DNA of 64,000 nt from Poecilobothrus nobilitatus (taxonomy: Eukaryota; Arthropoda; Insecta; Diptera; Dolichopodidae). How positions within the stretch are numbered: position 1 is the first letter of the stretch; each line of letters begins with the position of its first letter. Under the pieces are notes generated by a model that was given only the letters and a program-made list of their open reading frames with translations, did not search any database and was not told where the DNA came from. The stretch is taken from NCBI GenBank assembly GCA_947095535.1, contig OX352773.1, positions 129,472,830 to 129,536,829 on the forward strand, in the 5' to 3' direction. The position numbers and the translations under genes are program-made. Of this stretch, positions 10,270 through 22,600 are shown in pieces.

Positions 10270-10573
10270 CGGCACTGTATTTTTAGAACATTTCTATCCA
10301 CTTTTAAATTACAAATATTGCAATACATTGCAACAATTAAGTTAAATTAAGTTAGAATAAAAAAATAATTTATAATATTAAGTTTTGAAATAATTGTTTT
10401 AAGATGTTACATAATACATATGCGATATATAACTGATTTATAACGTAACCATAATATTTTATTTTACAAACTAAAAATTAAATGTTTTAAGGTTAATTTA
10501 ATTTTTTAGTTTTTAATATATTTTACTTATAAGCAATCAACATCATTCCATTCTATATTTATTTTTATTTTAG

Positions 10574-10706
10574 ATTTTTCCTCCGGTTAAGTTATACCCA
10601 AAAAACTCAACAATCGTTATTGGTTCAAGCGTCCAAATATATTACCGTGGGGGTCCGAGTCCAGACGTTGATGTAATATACAGCATTCAAAATCCTAATA
10701 TAATAT
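10574..10706 (+). CDS. Candidate internal host exon, possibly nuclear pore gp210/Nup210-like
   Basis: A 133-bp segment with higher GC than its surroundings lies between a pyrimidine-rich acceptor (TTTATTTTAG ending 10573) and a consensus donor (GTAAGT at 10707). Frame 1 is open through all 44 codons and ends with one extra base. It includes VKLYPKNSTIVIGSS and YRGGPSPDVDVIYSIQN, a beta-rich pattern that recalls, from memory, the Ig-like (Big2-type) repeats of nuclear pore membrane protein gp210. The identity is tentative; the exon call rests on the splice sites, open frame and composition. It is not part of any retroelement I can recognise. Confidence 0.55.
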
Positions 10707-10950
10707 GTAAGTACAAATGATATAATATAATTTAATCTAGAAAATATTGTTTTCAAATACATTATATATTTAGTGTAATTATACTAAATTTATTAAGTAT
10801 TATTTAAACAAAAGAATTAAGTTTTATTTATAATTATATTTAATTATACTGATCTTATAATATTAAATTCTCTTATAGTTTTATTTAAAATTATATTTAA
10901 TTATACTGATCTTATTAATTATGCTTTATGAATTAATTATATTTAATAAT

Positions 10951-11049
10951 TGAATTTTTTGTAATTAACATGCTGAGAAAGTTACTGTAAATTCGTTTCA
11001 GAATGTATTTTTTATTTCAGATTGAATTTTTGATTGTATTATCAAATTT
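10951..11049. repeat. 99-bp direct repeat, copy 2
   Basis: Matches 10171-10269 with one mismatch. Its right edge meets the presumed end of the CsRn1-type element's LTR region. The stretch 10707-10950 between the exon and this copy is plain AT-rich DNA with no feature seen. Confidence 0.9.
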
Positions 11050-11310
11050 TATTTCGTTTGGTACCACGGTCAAAGAAAGACTGGTTTTTTATTTTTAACA
11101 ATTAGAAAAAGTAATAAATTTAATGAACTGTACATTTTATGAAAGAATAAAAAAATTTAAGAAAAGTATTATTAGGATGATGCTACATATGATTACATTT
11201 TTAATTTAAATAAAAGTAAATTTTACAATATGAAATTTGATGAAAATTAAGAATATGAAATTTAATAAAATTAGAAATATAAAATTTAGTTCTTGGTGTA
11301 GAGCACTACA
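11050..11310 (-). repeat. Presumed 3' LTR of the CsRn1-type element
   Basis: Read on the minus strand, a purine tract (GAAGGGGGAG, 11313-11322) is followed by TGTAGTGCTCTACACC at 11310, the usual TG start of an LTR. The LTR overlaps the pol stop codon at 11306-11308. The far end was not fixed, because no matching 5' LTR was found beyond 15540. Confidence 0.45.
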
Positions 11311-14300
11311 TCACTCCCCCTTCAGACTGGTACACGTTCTTTTGAAGTATTGATGACAGCTTCTGACGTGTCCTAGTCGTTTTTGTTTTTGATTGTGGTA
11401 TATGTTGTTGTTGATATAGGAAACTGTTCCCTGAAGAAAGTTCATCATTGAGTTCTTGATATGCTGGTTTTAAGCGTTCTATGTTGATAATAGTTGGTTT
11501 TCCCTTAATGCTTAATTTGTAGCAGTTGGATTTACGTTGAAGTACTTTATATGGGCCATCATAAATTGATGATAAGGATGGTTTAACAGAGTCGTTTCGA
11601 ACAAATACGTGACTGCAATTTGATAATAATTTGTGTACAAAGACATGTCTGTTAGTATGCCAAGCTGTCTCTGTTGGTGTTAATGATGACATTAGTTTTT
11701 GAAGTTCGTGTAAAGTCTCTTTATATGTTACTGGTTGAGCCTTACAATCAAAAAATTGTGAAGGTAATCGCAAAGAAGTACCATACGTGAGTTCAGGTGG
11801 AGATGTTTGTAAATCGACTTTAAAAGCGTTACGTAAGCCAAGCATAATGAAAGGTAGGTTGGTTACCCATGTTTCTTTTCCAGTAGATAGAATTGCTGTT
11901 TTAAACGAACGGTGCCATCTTTCTATTAAGCCATTTGTTTGAGGATGGTATGGGGATGTTCGTACTCGTTGAATGCCAAGATCTGATAATAATTTTGAAA
12001 ATGAAGAAGATTCGAATTGACGTCCTTGATCGGTGTAAATTCTTTGAGGTACGCCAAATCGAGAAATGCAACCATCTAAAAAAGCTTTTATGACTGAATC
12101 GGTTGTAATGTCTGGCATGGGGATGGCTTGTGGCCAGCGGCTGAATCGATCTATCATAGTTAGACAATATCTTTTACCATCATTCAAAGGAAAAGGACTC
12201 ACAATATCCATGTGTATGACTGTAAATCGATGTTCCGGTATTGGCAGCTTTTGTAATTCTGGGCGATTGTGTCGTTGTACTTTGGTTTTTTGACAAACTT
12301 GACAGGTTTTTACTAGCATTGCACAATCTTTCCGAATACCTGGCCAGACAAACCTTGATGTGACTGATTTAGTGGTATTCTTCTCACCTCCATGAGATAA
12401 TTCTTGCAAATTTTTTAAAATTGCAACGCGAAATGCTTGTGGAACATATAGACGAATGACTGGCGTACTGATATCACAATAAATTGCGTTATTACATCCA
12501 GGAATATCGAACTTTTTGAATAATAAATTCGTTTTAGTTTTGCCAGATAGAAAATCTTTAAGTTGTTCATCATTTTCTTGCTGGGTCGCCATTTCTGCAT
12601 AGTTAATTTTTGTTATTGATTCTATGCGTGATAAAAGATCGGCTGTGATGTTGTTTTTTCTGGGCACATGACGAATGTCCGATGTGAACTGACCTACGAA
12701 ATCTAAATGCCGGACTTGTCTTGGAGAAGCTTTATCCAATTTTTGCTTAAATGCAAAAATTAATGGTTTGTGGTCAGTGTTTATATGAAACTCACGTCCT
12801 TCTAACAAATATCTGAAGTGTTGAACACCGTGGTACATTGCGAGTAGCTCACGATCGTACGTGCTATATTTCTGTTGAGCTGATGATAATTTCTTTGAGA
12901 AAAAACCAAGTGGTTGGATTTCATCGTTAGAAGAGATTTGGTGAACCACAGCACCGATATCGAAATCAGAAGCGTCAATTGATAGTGATAATTTAGCTTT
13001 TGGATCAGGATGAACTAGCAAAGTTGCATTTGAAAAAGCGGATTTGCATTGTTGAAATGCTTCCTCCTTTTCTGAAGACCAGGTAAGAAGAGTGTTGTCA
13101 TTTTTCTTGTTTCCCGGAATCATTGATTGTAGTATTGCTTGCTGATTTACTGCATTGGGTAAGAATTTACGATAATAATTTATCATGCCTAGAAAACGTT
13201 TTAATTCTTTAACAACTTTCGGCGTTTTAACGGCGAGTATAGCCTTAACTTTTTCGGGTAAAGGGCTTATACCTTTTTCATCAATTAAATGCCCCAAAAA
13301 TTTGATTTGGGGTTTTGCAAACTCGCATTTCGAAGGATTTATTGCCAAATCTCGTTCTCTTAAACGTTGTAGAACTTGTTGAAGATAGGCTCGATGTTCC
13401 TGAAGAGTTGTTGATGCAACTAGAACGTCATCTAAGTAAGGGAACGCAAAGCCCAAGCCACGAAGTGTGTCATCAATAAGACGTTGAAAAGTTTGTGGAG
13501 CGTTTCTGAGGCCAAACGTCATGTACTCAAATTCAAAAAGCCAGAAAGGGGTTGTTATAGATGTTTTTGGTATATCATCTGGATGAATCGGGACTTGGTG
13601 AAATGCTTTTTGAAGGTCGATTTTTGAAAAAATCGTTTTACCATGAAGAATTGATGTGCAGTCTTGTATATAAGGCAATCGATACCGATCTGGCACGGTC
13701 TGAGCGTTCAACGCACGATAATCTCCACACGGTCGCCAAGAGCCATCAGGTTTTCGTACCAGGTGAAGGGGACTAGCCCAGTTGCTGGGTGAAGGACGAC
13801 ATATTGCATGTGCCATTAGAAGTTCGAATTCTGCTTTTGCTGCTTTGATTTTTTCAGCGCCTAAACGTCTTGGACGAGCAAATACCGGGAGGCCTGTCTA
13901 ACTACTGAAGATTGAATTTTAGATCCAATATTAGGTAATTTGGTGATGTCAGCAAATTCAGTGAGAATGTGATAGAAATCGGTAGATGAATCGAAGGTTT
14001 TGGTTGACATGATTGATGTATTGAGTCGTTCACAAGGAATTGATAGTTTAGTTTGATTATCCACTAATTTGTTTCTTTTTAAGTCGACTAATAAATCATA
14101 GTTGCGCAAGAAATCAGCACCTATGATCGGGTTTTGAACTGCAGCTACGACGAAATTCCAAGAAAAAGCTCGCCTTAGTCCGAGGTTTAGAACGCGAGAT
14201 TGTTGGCCGTAAGTTTCAATAGGTGAACCATTTGCAGCATATAATGTTATTTTTGAAGCACGTGTAGTAGTAGGTTTCTGATGACTGAGTGGAAGAACGG

Positions 14301-15540
14301 AAACGTCGGCTCCAGTATCAACCAAAAATCTTGTAGAGGTGATGCGATCGGTTATAGAGAGGCGAGATATAGCAACTGATATTGACGGTGGTGTAGTAGC
14401 TTGTGTAGTTGCGTCGACAGATAGTCAGTCGGAAGTTGAACTTACCACCCTAGACGAATTATTTTGTGGATTTCTTTTATGTCTACATGGTGATTTACAT
14501 TTGGTTGCAGATGCTCCAAATTTACGATGATACCAGCAATCGGTGTTTACGGAATCTGTTGGAGTTTTACTGCGTTGTCTCGAATGCGAACGTTGGTTAA
14601 ATCTACCGCTGGAACGACTTCTTGGATGGACTCAGAATGGATTGTTATTTGAAAATTTTCTTTTTAGCTCATTGATTTCTTTACGAAGCTCGTCAAGTGC
14701 CTTATTATTTTCATAACTTCCGACTTCATTTATAGTGTTAAAGTGCAATGCGTCGACAATAGCTTCAGCCATACGAATTAAATCAGCCTCACCAGCTTGA
14801 AGTGCAACAACAGCTGATCTAGCGTGATCTGGTAATCTTTGGGCCCATAAACTTTTAATAGCTAGTTCACCCATTGTGTCACCTGCTACACGTTTCATTT
14901 CGAAATAGAGTTGGCTAGCTTTCAAATCACCCAGTGGCATTTCACTGACTAGTTTATTTATCCTTCTTTGTTGACTTTCAGCAAAATGCGCGATTAATGT
15001 TTTTTTTATATATTCATATAAGTTGTTTGTTGGTCTTTTATTTAGAATTTCACGAACCTGAGAAATGATTGAGGGACCCAGACTTGCGAGGACAGAATTA
15101 AATTTTTGTTCATCTTCGGTGATGCCAGAGGCTGGAAACCAGAAGTCGAGGGCCGTAAACCATGAGTCCATATCACTAGGCGTAACTGCAGGCATCTGAA
15201 TTTTTGCATATGCTCTTTGTGATCTTGGATGAAGCTGTTGGGGTTGTTCAGGCACATTTTGTGATGGCTGTTGTAAAGTATTTTGATGTTGAATCAACTG
15301 GATTGTTAATTGATTTTGAAGCTCTGTTACAGCATCCAAGCGTTCTTGCAGAAGTTGTTGAGTATGCCAAAGATTAAGTTGTTGCATTCGAAAAATTTGC
15401 TCTGGTTGAAGAATTTGTTCTGTTGAAAACGAATTATTATTTGGGTTTGATTGAGCAATAGGTGTCCCAGGTCTATTCGAGTCCTCAGTGTCTTCTAATT
15501 CGATAAGTGTTGGATTCGCTTTCTTAAAATTATGTGACAT
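11306..15540 (-). pseudogene. gag-pol: Gag-Pol polyprotein of a CsRn1-type Gypsy retrotransposon, broken
   Basis: One continuous gag-pol frame read from ATG 15538-15540. Gag has a Gln-rich N-terminus, a capsid-like domain and a CHCC motif (C-W-Y-H…C-K-S-P-C, about 14484-14537), the zinc knuckle variant typical of the CsRn1/Kabuki clade. Then protease (VDTGADVSVL, about 14290-14322), RT with FPYLDDVLVA, RNase H with LSIDASDFDIGAV, and integrase with HHCC, HMDIVSPF, YTDQGRQF and NGLIERW. Breaks: in-frame TGA at 14632-14634 and at 14425-14427, and a frameshift near 13905 between protease and RT. The frame downstream of 13905 is otherwise open for 836 codons. The 5' LTR and primer site were not found. 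Confidence 0.88.
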
Positions 15541-17690
15541 TTTAATGATTTTTGTTTTTGTAATATTAGAATGAAAATGCTAAAATTGTTAAAATTTTAT
15601 GAAAAAAAATTTTATTTAAATTTTATTTGTGTATTATTTTATTATAAAGTTAAAATATAAGTGTATAATACTGTAAATTAAAATGCTAAAATCTTTATTT
15701 AAATTTTATTTGTAGGTATATTGTTTATTATAAAATAATATAAGTGCAATGTATTTGTCAAATTAAAAATTAATTACTTTTTAAATTTTGTGTTACCCAA
15801 TAAACGGGTTGCTTTTAAATTTTTTGCCAGTACTGTAGGTTTAAATTTCATTGATATTTCTTTTAAATTTATAATTTCAAATAGTTTTTTTTTATTTTTT
15901 TATTTTGTTTTTTTTAATTTTATTAATTTTTTTTTTTTTTTTTGAATGATTTTTTTAATATTTTTTTTAGGTATTTATGAATTTGAAATGAATTCAAAAA
16001 CTTTTTAGAATTAAAATTTTATAAAACGTAAAAGAAAAAACGAAACAATAAAAAATAATATATGTATTCGTGGTAATTACAATTTTTTATTTATATAATA
16101 ATAATATTTTTCTTTTTTTTTTTTGACGAATTTAGTATATTTAATATCTTAAAAACACAATTAATATTATATTTTATTATTAAATATAATAAATATTATA
16201 TATATACATATTTTATAACAATCAAATATATACATATATTTTATAACAATTTTTTTTTTTAATCGAAGTAAAAATTTGTATAATAATTTTATTCCTCTGA
16301 TATTTTGAATCAAGATTTTTTTGGACAGCACTGTATATTTTTAATTTTTAGTTTGTTTACTTTCTAATAAAAATAATATATATCTTCGTCGATATTGCAA
16401 AAAAATATTGTACTTCTGCTGTAGTTTTTTAATGCACAAATTATTGATCTTCTAATGTATAATGATAATAATAATAATGAATAATAATATCTAATGAATA
16501 ATAATTTTAAATTAAAATTTGATAGAAAAAAAGATAATTGACCTTTGAATTCAACTGTTAGGAGTTAACTGTGAATTAACTTTCTTACTAAAACAAAATA
16601 TTTTAAGTGAACACATGTGTTTTCAATATATGGAAATACTTATCAGATTATTTTAATAAATAAGTAGAGTTAATGATTAAATTAATAATGAATAATGACC
16701 ATTTAGAATTTTTATTATTCCAAAAAATAATAAAGAATTTACGATTAAATTTGAAAGAAACAAAATAAATTTTTTTTTTAATTTTTAAATTATAACTGGA
16801 ACAGAATTACTAATGCTATTTAATTATATTCAAAAGGTTAAAGTTTAATTTACTTGTCTTTAAAACATTATTATTCGACATGTCAAAATTATTAGTCCAC
16901 TAGTCTCTTAATAATAAATATTTTTATTATGTATTTTTGTTGTTTTTTAATTTTAATAATATTTTCTTTTATGTGTAAATTAAATTTTACGGCGTTAGAA
17001 TTTTAATTTCATGTCTATATATGATGTCATGTCAATGCACTTGAATAGAATTTCACATATAAAATATTTACTAATTAAAATTTACAGTATGTTATTAAAC
17101 TTGATCAACAAATCAAAATTACATTTTATATAAAATTATGTTTATTTAAATATGCATGTTAATTAAAAAGGAAGAAAAATAACTTATTATACAATATACA
17201 ATTTCCAGATAGTATTATTATACAATATACATTATAACATGATATTACGACTATATTTACGTGATTTCAAATTAATAAAATTTATTTGATCGAGGATACA
17301 ATTTTTATATTATCGGATAATATGTTGTAAATGTTTTGGCTAGTTCTTTTATATATCCCGAGAAACAAGTTACAAATAAATGATTATCAATTATAATTCT
17401 AACCTTAAATTCGGAACCGAAACAATCCTAATTTTCTAAAAAAAAACAAAATAATTTTATCGTTACTCTTAAATACAGACCAGCCATTAAAATGAAGCTT
17501 TTTATTAATATCTGTATCAATAAGCCACTTATGCGTAGTAGCTACTTTTTCACAGGTGTATAAATACGACCTCGTTATACCCGCACGATAGTCTCGGCTA
17601 TATTGAAATTGCTCCACCGTTTGTTACACCTCGAAATAAGCAACCTAGACTCAAAGGTATGGATCGGATCAGAATCGAAAACTTAGTCCA
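15541..17690. other. AT-rich stretch upstream of the CsRn1-type element, no gene
   Basis: Long T and A homopolymer tracts (for example 15928-15942 and 16253-16260), microsatellite-like AATAATAAT around 16464-16490, and no ORF with recognisable content. It should contain the element's 5' untranslated region and, if still present, its 5' LTR, but I found neither a copy of the 3' LTR start nor a tRNA-Trp type primer site. Confidence 0.5.
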
Positions 17691-17737
17691 TTGAGTTATC
17701 GTGCTTTGTCCGTCCGTCAGTTCGTTCGATAACTCAA
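17691..17737. repeat. Perfect 11-bp hairpin around a CCGTCCGTCAG loop
   Basis: TTGAGTTATCG (17691-17701) and CGATAACTCAA (17727-17737) are exact reverse complements, separated by 25 bp that include TCCGTCCGTCAGTTCG. The stretch 17600-17880 is less AT-rich than its neighbours and has a 93-codon minus-strand open frame without recognisable content. It may be the end of a non-coding repeat family. Confidence 0.5.
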
Positions 17738-18329
17738 AAACTAAAAAAGCTAGAGTCTGAAAATTAACACAAAATATTCTTGGATCAATTTGTAGGTTCC
17801 CTATTTTTGTTCGAAGATATCCGATCAAAACTTCGGGTAGCTGTCGAATAACTAACTTTTTGATCGTCTCATTTTTCATAAAAAAAATTCAAAAGTTCTA
17901 CATCATTTTTTTTTTCTTTATTTCTTCTACATAATTTATATAAAAATAATTTATTTTAATATATTCATAATTAAATAGTTTCTGACCTTAGCTTAGAGCT
18001 GTGTGGTCTTATAATGTGTAAAAAATGATGAACAGAGTTTCAGACACAAAACAAAAGGAAAAAAAAATTATTTACATTATAATAAAAAAAATACAAAAAA
18101 AATCAAATAAAAATCGAATTTTCATAAAATTATTTACATATTTTATATTTAATAGTAGAAAATTTTAATTTTTTATTTACTATTAATTACTGAATTTAAC
18201 TCAATTTAAATATACTTTAACTTAAGGTTTTCAAAATTCGTTATTTGATATTATTGTTAGTGTAACTGTATACTACCGATTAAAAGCTAATAAGATTATA
18301 TATTATGTTAATTTTGTTAGTATAATGCT
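17738..18329. other. No gene seen; 3' flank of a minus-strand LINE
   Basis: AT-rich. The part next to 18330 is probably the 3' untranslated region of the minus-strand LINE. No poly(A)-type tail or target duplication could be fixed. Confidence 0.4.
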
Positions 18330-19200
18330 TTAATTTTCGACTAAAAGTGCCCTTATTTTTTTTTTGAATACGCCGATGTTAGATAGAATTTTCAAATCTT
18401 CGGGTAGCTCGTTGAAAGCTTTTAAGCAATTGTACAGACAATTATTTCTTTGGTTTCCGGTTCTAAATAAGGAGAGATAAAAATTTGATTTGTTCCTAGT
18501 GTTGTGCGAGTGAATGTCTAATCTTCTATTTAGAATAAAGTTATGTTTCAGCAGGTTATTTACTATTTTAAAAGCAGTACAGTGCAATTCATATCTATTT
18601 ATATTCGTAAGACTAAGATATTGTTCAGAGTATAATAAATGAGAGGGGTATTGAATAGGTAGATTTTTAATGATTTTAAGGCATTTTTTGTGCACAATTT
18701 CTAGGAGCCCTGCTCCAAATGGGATTTAGATAACTAATATGTGAATTGATGTGAGATGAATATATTGCATATAAAATATTAGTTGATAGAAAATTATCCA
18801 ATCCTCTTAATATGAAGATATATGGGGAAATTTTTTTTATTATTTCATCGATGTGGCAACTCTAGTTTGACTTACTATCAATAATTAGACCTAAATAATT
18901 AAATTTTTTTACAATTTCTAAGGACTCATTTTTGTAAACAAAATTACTATCAACATTAAAAATTTTATTTTCAATAAGTAGAATTTTGGTTTTTCCCAGA
19001 TTTAAAACTGAACGATGCTTTCTTAACCATTCTTCAATTAAATGAAGGCGAATCATGGCGGATCGAGTTTCCAATTAAAAGCTGGTTGTCATCTGCATAT
19101 TTCAAGACTGCATCATTTGTAAACAATTGCAAGTGGTGTTTCAGTTCTAATTTCGTAATATCATCAATATATAATTAAAAGAGTAGAGGTCCTAAGAAAG
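18330..19200 (-). pseudogene. LINE RT C-terminal half (catalytic YIDD side)
   Basis: The minus strand at 19160-19200 encodes the RT block FLGPLLF followed by YIDD (19161-19172), the catalytic aspartates. Then come the thumb (a segment ending KFNYLGLIIDSKSN, near 18862) and a C-terminal domain (MHKKCLKIIKN … NELPEDLKILSNIG … FKKKIRALL, 18330-18695) typical of CR1/Jockey-like ORF2 ends. Frameshifts and stops separate the pieces, including a stop inside the FLGPLLF block. Confidence 0.7.
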
Positions 19201-20545
19201 GGGTATGCAGCCAAAGATGGCGCTTTCAACATACACAGCCGTCGTTCGTCCAATCCTTACCTATGGATCGCTGGTGTGGTGACCAGCGATGAACCGTAAA
19301 TACAATATAACAAAACTAAATAGAATACAGAAATCGGCATCAGTGGGCATAACAGGAGCACTACAATCGTACCCTACTGATGCTCTGAATACTATTTTAT
19401 TTCTTTTACCTCCGGATCTATACATTAAGTATGTCGCAACGTGTAGTGCAGTACGACTCAGAGAATCTGGGTGGTTTGCCACTAAACCATATGGCCACGG
19501 TAATATTCTGGAGATATTGCCTAGGGACTTTATACCAACCCTGACCGACCACACTGTTCCCAAATTAAACTTCGGGAACAATTTAGCCGTAGAATTTCCG
19601 TTTAGAGCGGAATGGAGGGGCGAAGTTGTGACAAAGAACTTCGATGTCACTATCTTCACCGACGGATCCAAGATGAAGGAAGGAGTCCCTGCTGGTATTT
19701 TCTCGGAGAAACTCAACATTTCAAAATCCTACAGCCTCCCCGACACAGCTAGCATTTTCCAAGCGGAGATACTAGCAGTTAGAGAGACTGCTCGAATTCT
19801 GAACGGAAACAACACACAGATGAGAACGGTCGCCATTTGTGTGGATAGTCAATCCGCGATTAAGGCCATTCACGCGAACATTACAACCTCAAAGCTTGTT
19901 AGACAGTGCCAAGAGGAACTTGCCCTAACAAGCGAAAGGTTCAACATAACCTTCTTGTGGGTGCCTGGGCATAATAATATTGAAGGAAATGAAAAAGCTG
20001 ACGAACAGCAAAGAAAGGAGCTACCCAGAACACTAACTCTCCGGAAAGAGTCAGTTGTCCAATTAGTACCATTAAGGAACGGATCCTTTCTTTGTATATA
20101 GCGAAATCGCAGAATAGGTGGAGCAATCTGAGGAATTGCACCATATCTAGAACATTGTGGCCCACATATAACAAAAGGAGATCAAATGAGTTGATATCCA
20201 AATCTCGCATAGACATAGCCAGACTAGTGGCAATCATCACAGGCCAGTGTTGCAAAAAGCAAACGAAAGTGAGAATCTGGAGCACTTTTTTTTGCAGATG
20301 TCCGCTCCTAGCTAGAGCCAGATTTCTCTCATTCGGTAAACCGTTCTTCCACAACCACAGCGAGCTTTCCAAACACAAAATCAAAGAACTGATTTTGTAT
20401 CTGAACTGCTCAGGTTGTATATAAAACTGCAAACAATCTAAAAACACAGGTCACGTGGGTGCAGTGGTATCAAAATGGCGCAATCTAGTGCTAATTGAGA
20501 CCTTCACACAGCACTACCTAGAGGCCATAAAGATATTGTAAGATA
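19201..20545 (+). pseudogene. 5'-truncated LINE with RNase H, inserted in the minus-strand LINE
   Basis: Begins within the end of an RT domain (TAVVRPILTYGSLVW, about 19227-19280, with a stop directly after), then an open frame to 20101 with an RNase H domain: FTDGSKM (about 19657), FQAEILAVRE (about 19756) and WVPGHNNIEGNEKAD (about 19955-20005). A shifted frame (20092-20424) contains the C-terminal region with CPLLARARFL, part of a zinc-finger-type tail. The 3' untranslated end (about 20425-20545) includes TGGTATCAAAATGGCGCAA. RNase H after RT points to an I/LOA-type lineage. RT catalytic core and endonuclease are missing. Confidence 0.75.
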
Positions 20546-22600
20546 TTTTTTTCTGAACTTAATACATTGTTACAGCGTACCATTTGTTTACGACCCTTGA
20601 GATAAGATTTAAAAAAGTTTAGCTGACCCGTTGCGAAGTTTAAGTTCGCAAGTTTTAGGAGTAAAATATCGAGATCAACACAATCAAAAGCCTTTCTAAT
20701 ATCTAGAAAAACACAACCAACATATTTCCCAGCATCTATATTTTTCGTTATGAATTCATTTAAAAATAGACAAGCTGCTGTAGTGTTCGAGTTTTGTTCA
20801 AAACTAAATTGGTTCTCACTTAAGATTGGATTATTGTTAGAAAATATGTTAAATCTATTTTTAACAACATTTTCGAAAATTTTAGAAAAAGCTGGAAGGA
20901 TAGAAATTGGTCGATAATTCGAGCAATCAGTTGATACTCCTTGATGATAATCAGTTGATGAAATTTTTAAGAATCGGATTTACAATAGCAATTTTTAAAC
21001 TGCTTGGAAATATTTCAGATTGAAACGACTCATTTAAAAATTTGACCAAAGAAGGAATCAAATGTGTGGAGAATTTCTGAATAAATTTGGTAGAAATATT
21101 ATCGAAACCCGTGGCAGCCGTCGAATTAAGCGATTTAATGACCTTATTTACCTCTTCTATATTTGTGGGAAGTACAACAAAATTAGTAAAGATATTTCTA
21201 CGGAATTGGTTTACATAATTTACGTCAATATTATCTAAGGGAATACTAATCTTATTTGTTACATTTATAAAGTAGTCGTTAAATACCGTAGCAATTTCTT
21301 TTTTGTTTTCTCGTATAATATTGTTGCAATTAATTACTTTAATTTGTTTTTTTGACTCCGAGCTAGTTGTATTGAACATAATATTTTTGTAGCACGCCGA
21401 AAGTTTTTTATTGTTAGTAGAGTTTTTTGTAATTAAATCTGAAAAGAATTTCTGTTCTGAAGCTATAACTAGAGTTTTAACTTTATTTTTATACTTTTTG
21501 TATAAGCTTTCAATATAACTATCATCCGAAAATTTTTTTTATACTTTAAAAAGAAATATCTTAGTTTCATTAACTCTATTATTTCATTCGTGATCCACGT
21601 TTTCTTTTTTTTTACTTTTTTTTACATGAATACATTGCGTATTTTCAATTATTATTTTCCTAAGTTTATCAGTAATAGAATCAAAGTTATCATATGTATG
21701 TATAGAGATTCCACACGTAATCTTTTTCTATCTTGTCGTAATTTAAAATATTTTTGAAGTTAATTATATTATCGGTAATTGGTTTCTCATCCATAGTTAT
21801 AAAAAACATTTGCAGATCAGACATGCAAGAGTCTAAAATGTGAAAAGAATAGTTTTTTTCAGCTATATCACTTATAAAGTGATCTATAACAGTTTTTGAA
21901 TTCCTACCAAACCTAGTTGAATATTCTTCTGAAATTTTATTACAAACTAGAAAACCATTAGTCAAAAGAGTATTTGTATAAATATTAATTTCCCCGTTTT
22001 ATCAATATTTAATAGATTTAAATTGATATCCCCAAGAATTAGAGATTTTTTATACTGAAAAGTAATTTCATCCATTTTATTTATAAATGAATCAAAACGC
22101 GTTTCACGTGCTCTGTAAATTCCAAAGACATTGAAATTATGTATCGTTAGTTGCACTCCTAAAAGATTAGTTTTTTCAAATTCTTCACTATAAATTTTGT
22201 AACTATCAATATCTTCCCGCACGTATATGGCAACACCACCATACTCCTGGTCTCTGTTTAAAAAATAAGCATTGAAACCTTATTAAAAAATTGATTTTCT
22301 GAGTTATGAATCCAGATTTCAGTAAGTACAATTACATGAATATTCGTTTTGAACTTATTAATTAGTGTTTCAAGAGTATAAAGTTTGTTTCTTAAACTTT
22401 GTATATTTAAATAAACCAAGTTGAAATTATTTTTAAGATTAAAGCTTTCGTTAAAATCTAAATCCGTGAAATAATTTATTTTTAACAAATCTCTAAAATT
22501 TACGATATTGTTAGCCATCAATTTGGGACAAAAAAAAAATAAAATGCGGAAAATAAACAAAATAAAAACAATAAAACATAATAGCAAAGACACAAACAAA
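20546..22600 (-). pseudogene. LINE endonuclease and RT N-terminal half
   Basis: From 22599 down: a short leader, then FNLVYLNIQSLRNKLYTLE and VIVLTEIW (APE endonuclease N-terminus, about 22310-22440), a block with KKSLILGDINLNLL (about 21995-22050), then RT pieces with NKVIKSLNSTAATGFDNIS (about 21080-21160), NYRPISILPAFSKIFE (about 20880-20930) and FLDIRKAFDCVDL (about 20660-20710). Several frameshifts separate them. Collinear with 18330-19200 across the inserted LINE. Confidence 0.7.

Larger units (their letters stand above)
18330..22600 (-). mobile_element. Minus-strand CR1/Jockey-like LINE, interrupted and decayed
   Basis: Read from 22600 downwards, pieces of an APE-type endonuclease, reverse transcriptase and C-terminal region appear in several frames. 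The element is split at about 20545/19201 by a second LINE in the opposite orientation. The order of the pieces on both sides is collinear with one LINE ORF2, so they belong together. It is non-functional. Exact ends and target duplication were not identified. Confidence 0.75.

Noticed and set aside
15541..16500. Search for a 5' LTR and tRNA-Trp primer site of the CsRn1-type element
   Set aside because: No copy of the 3' LTR start and no TGGTGACC-type site seen; left unannotated.
19261..20447. Minus-strand ORFs of 152 and 168 codons
   Set aside because: Antisense to the RNase H LINE; no motif in these frames.
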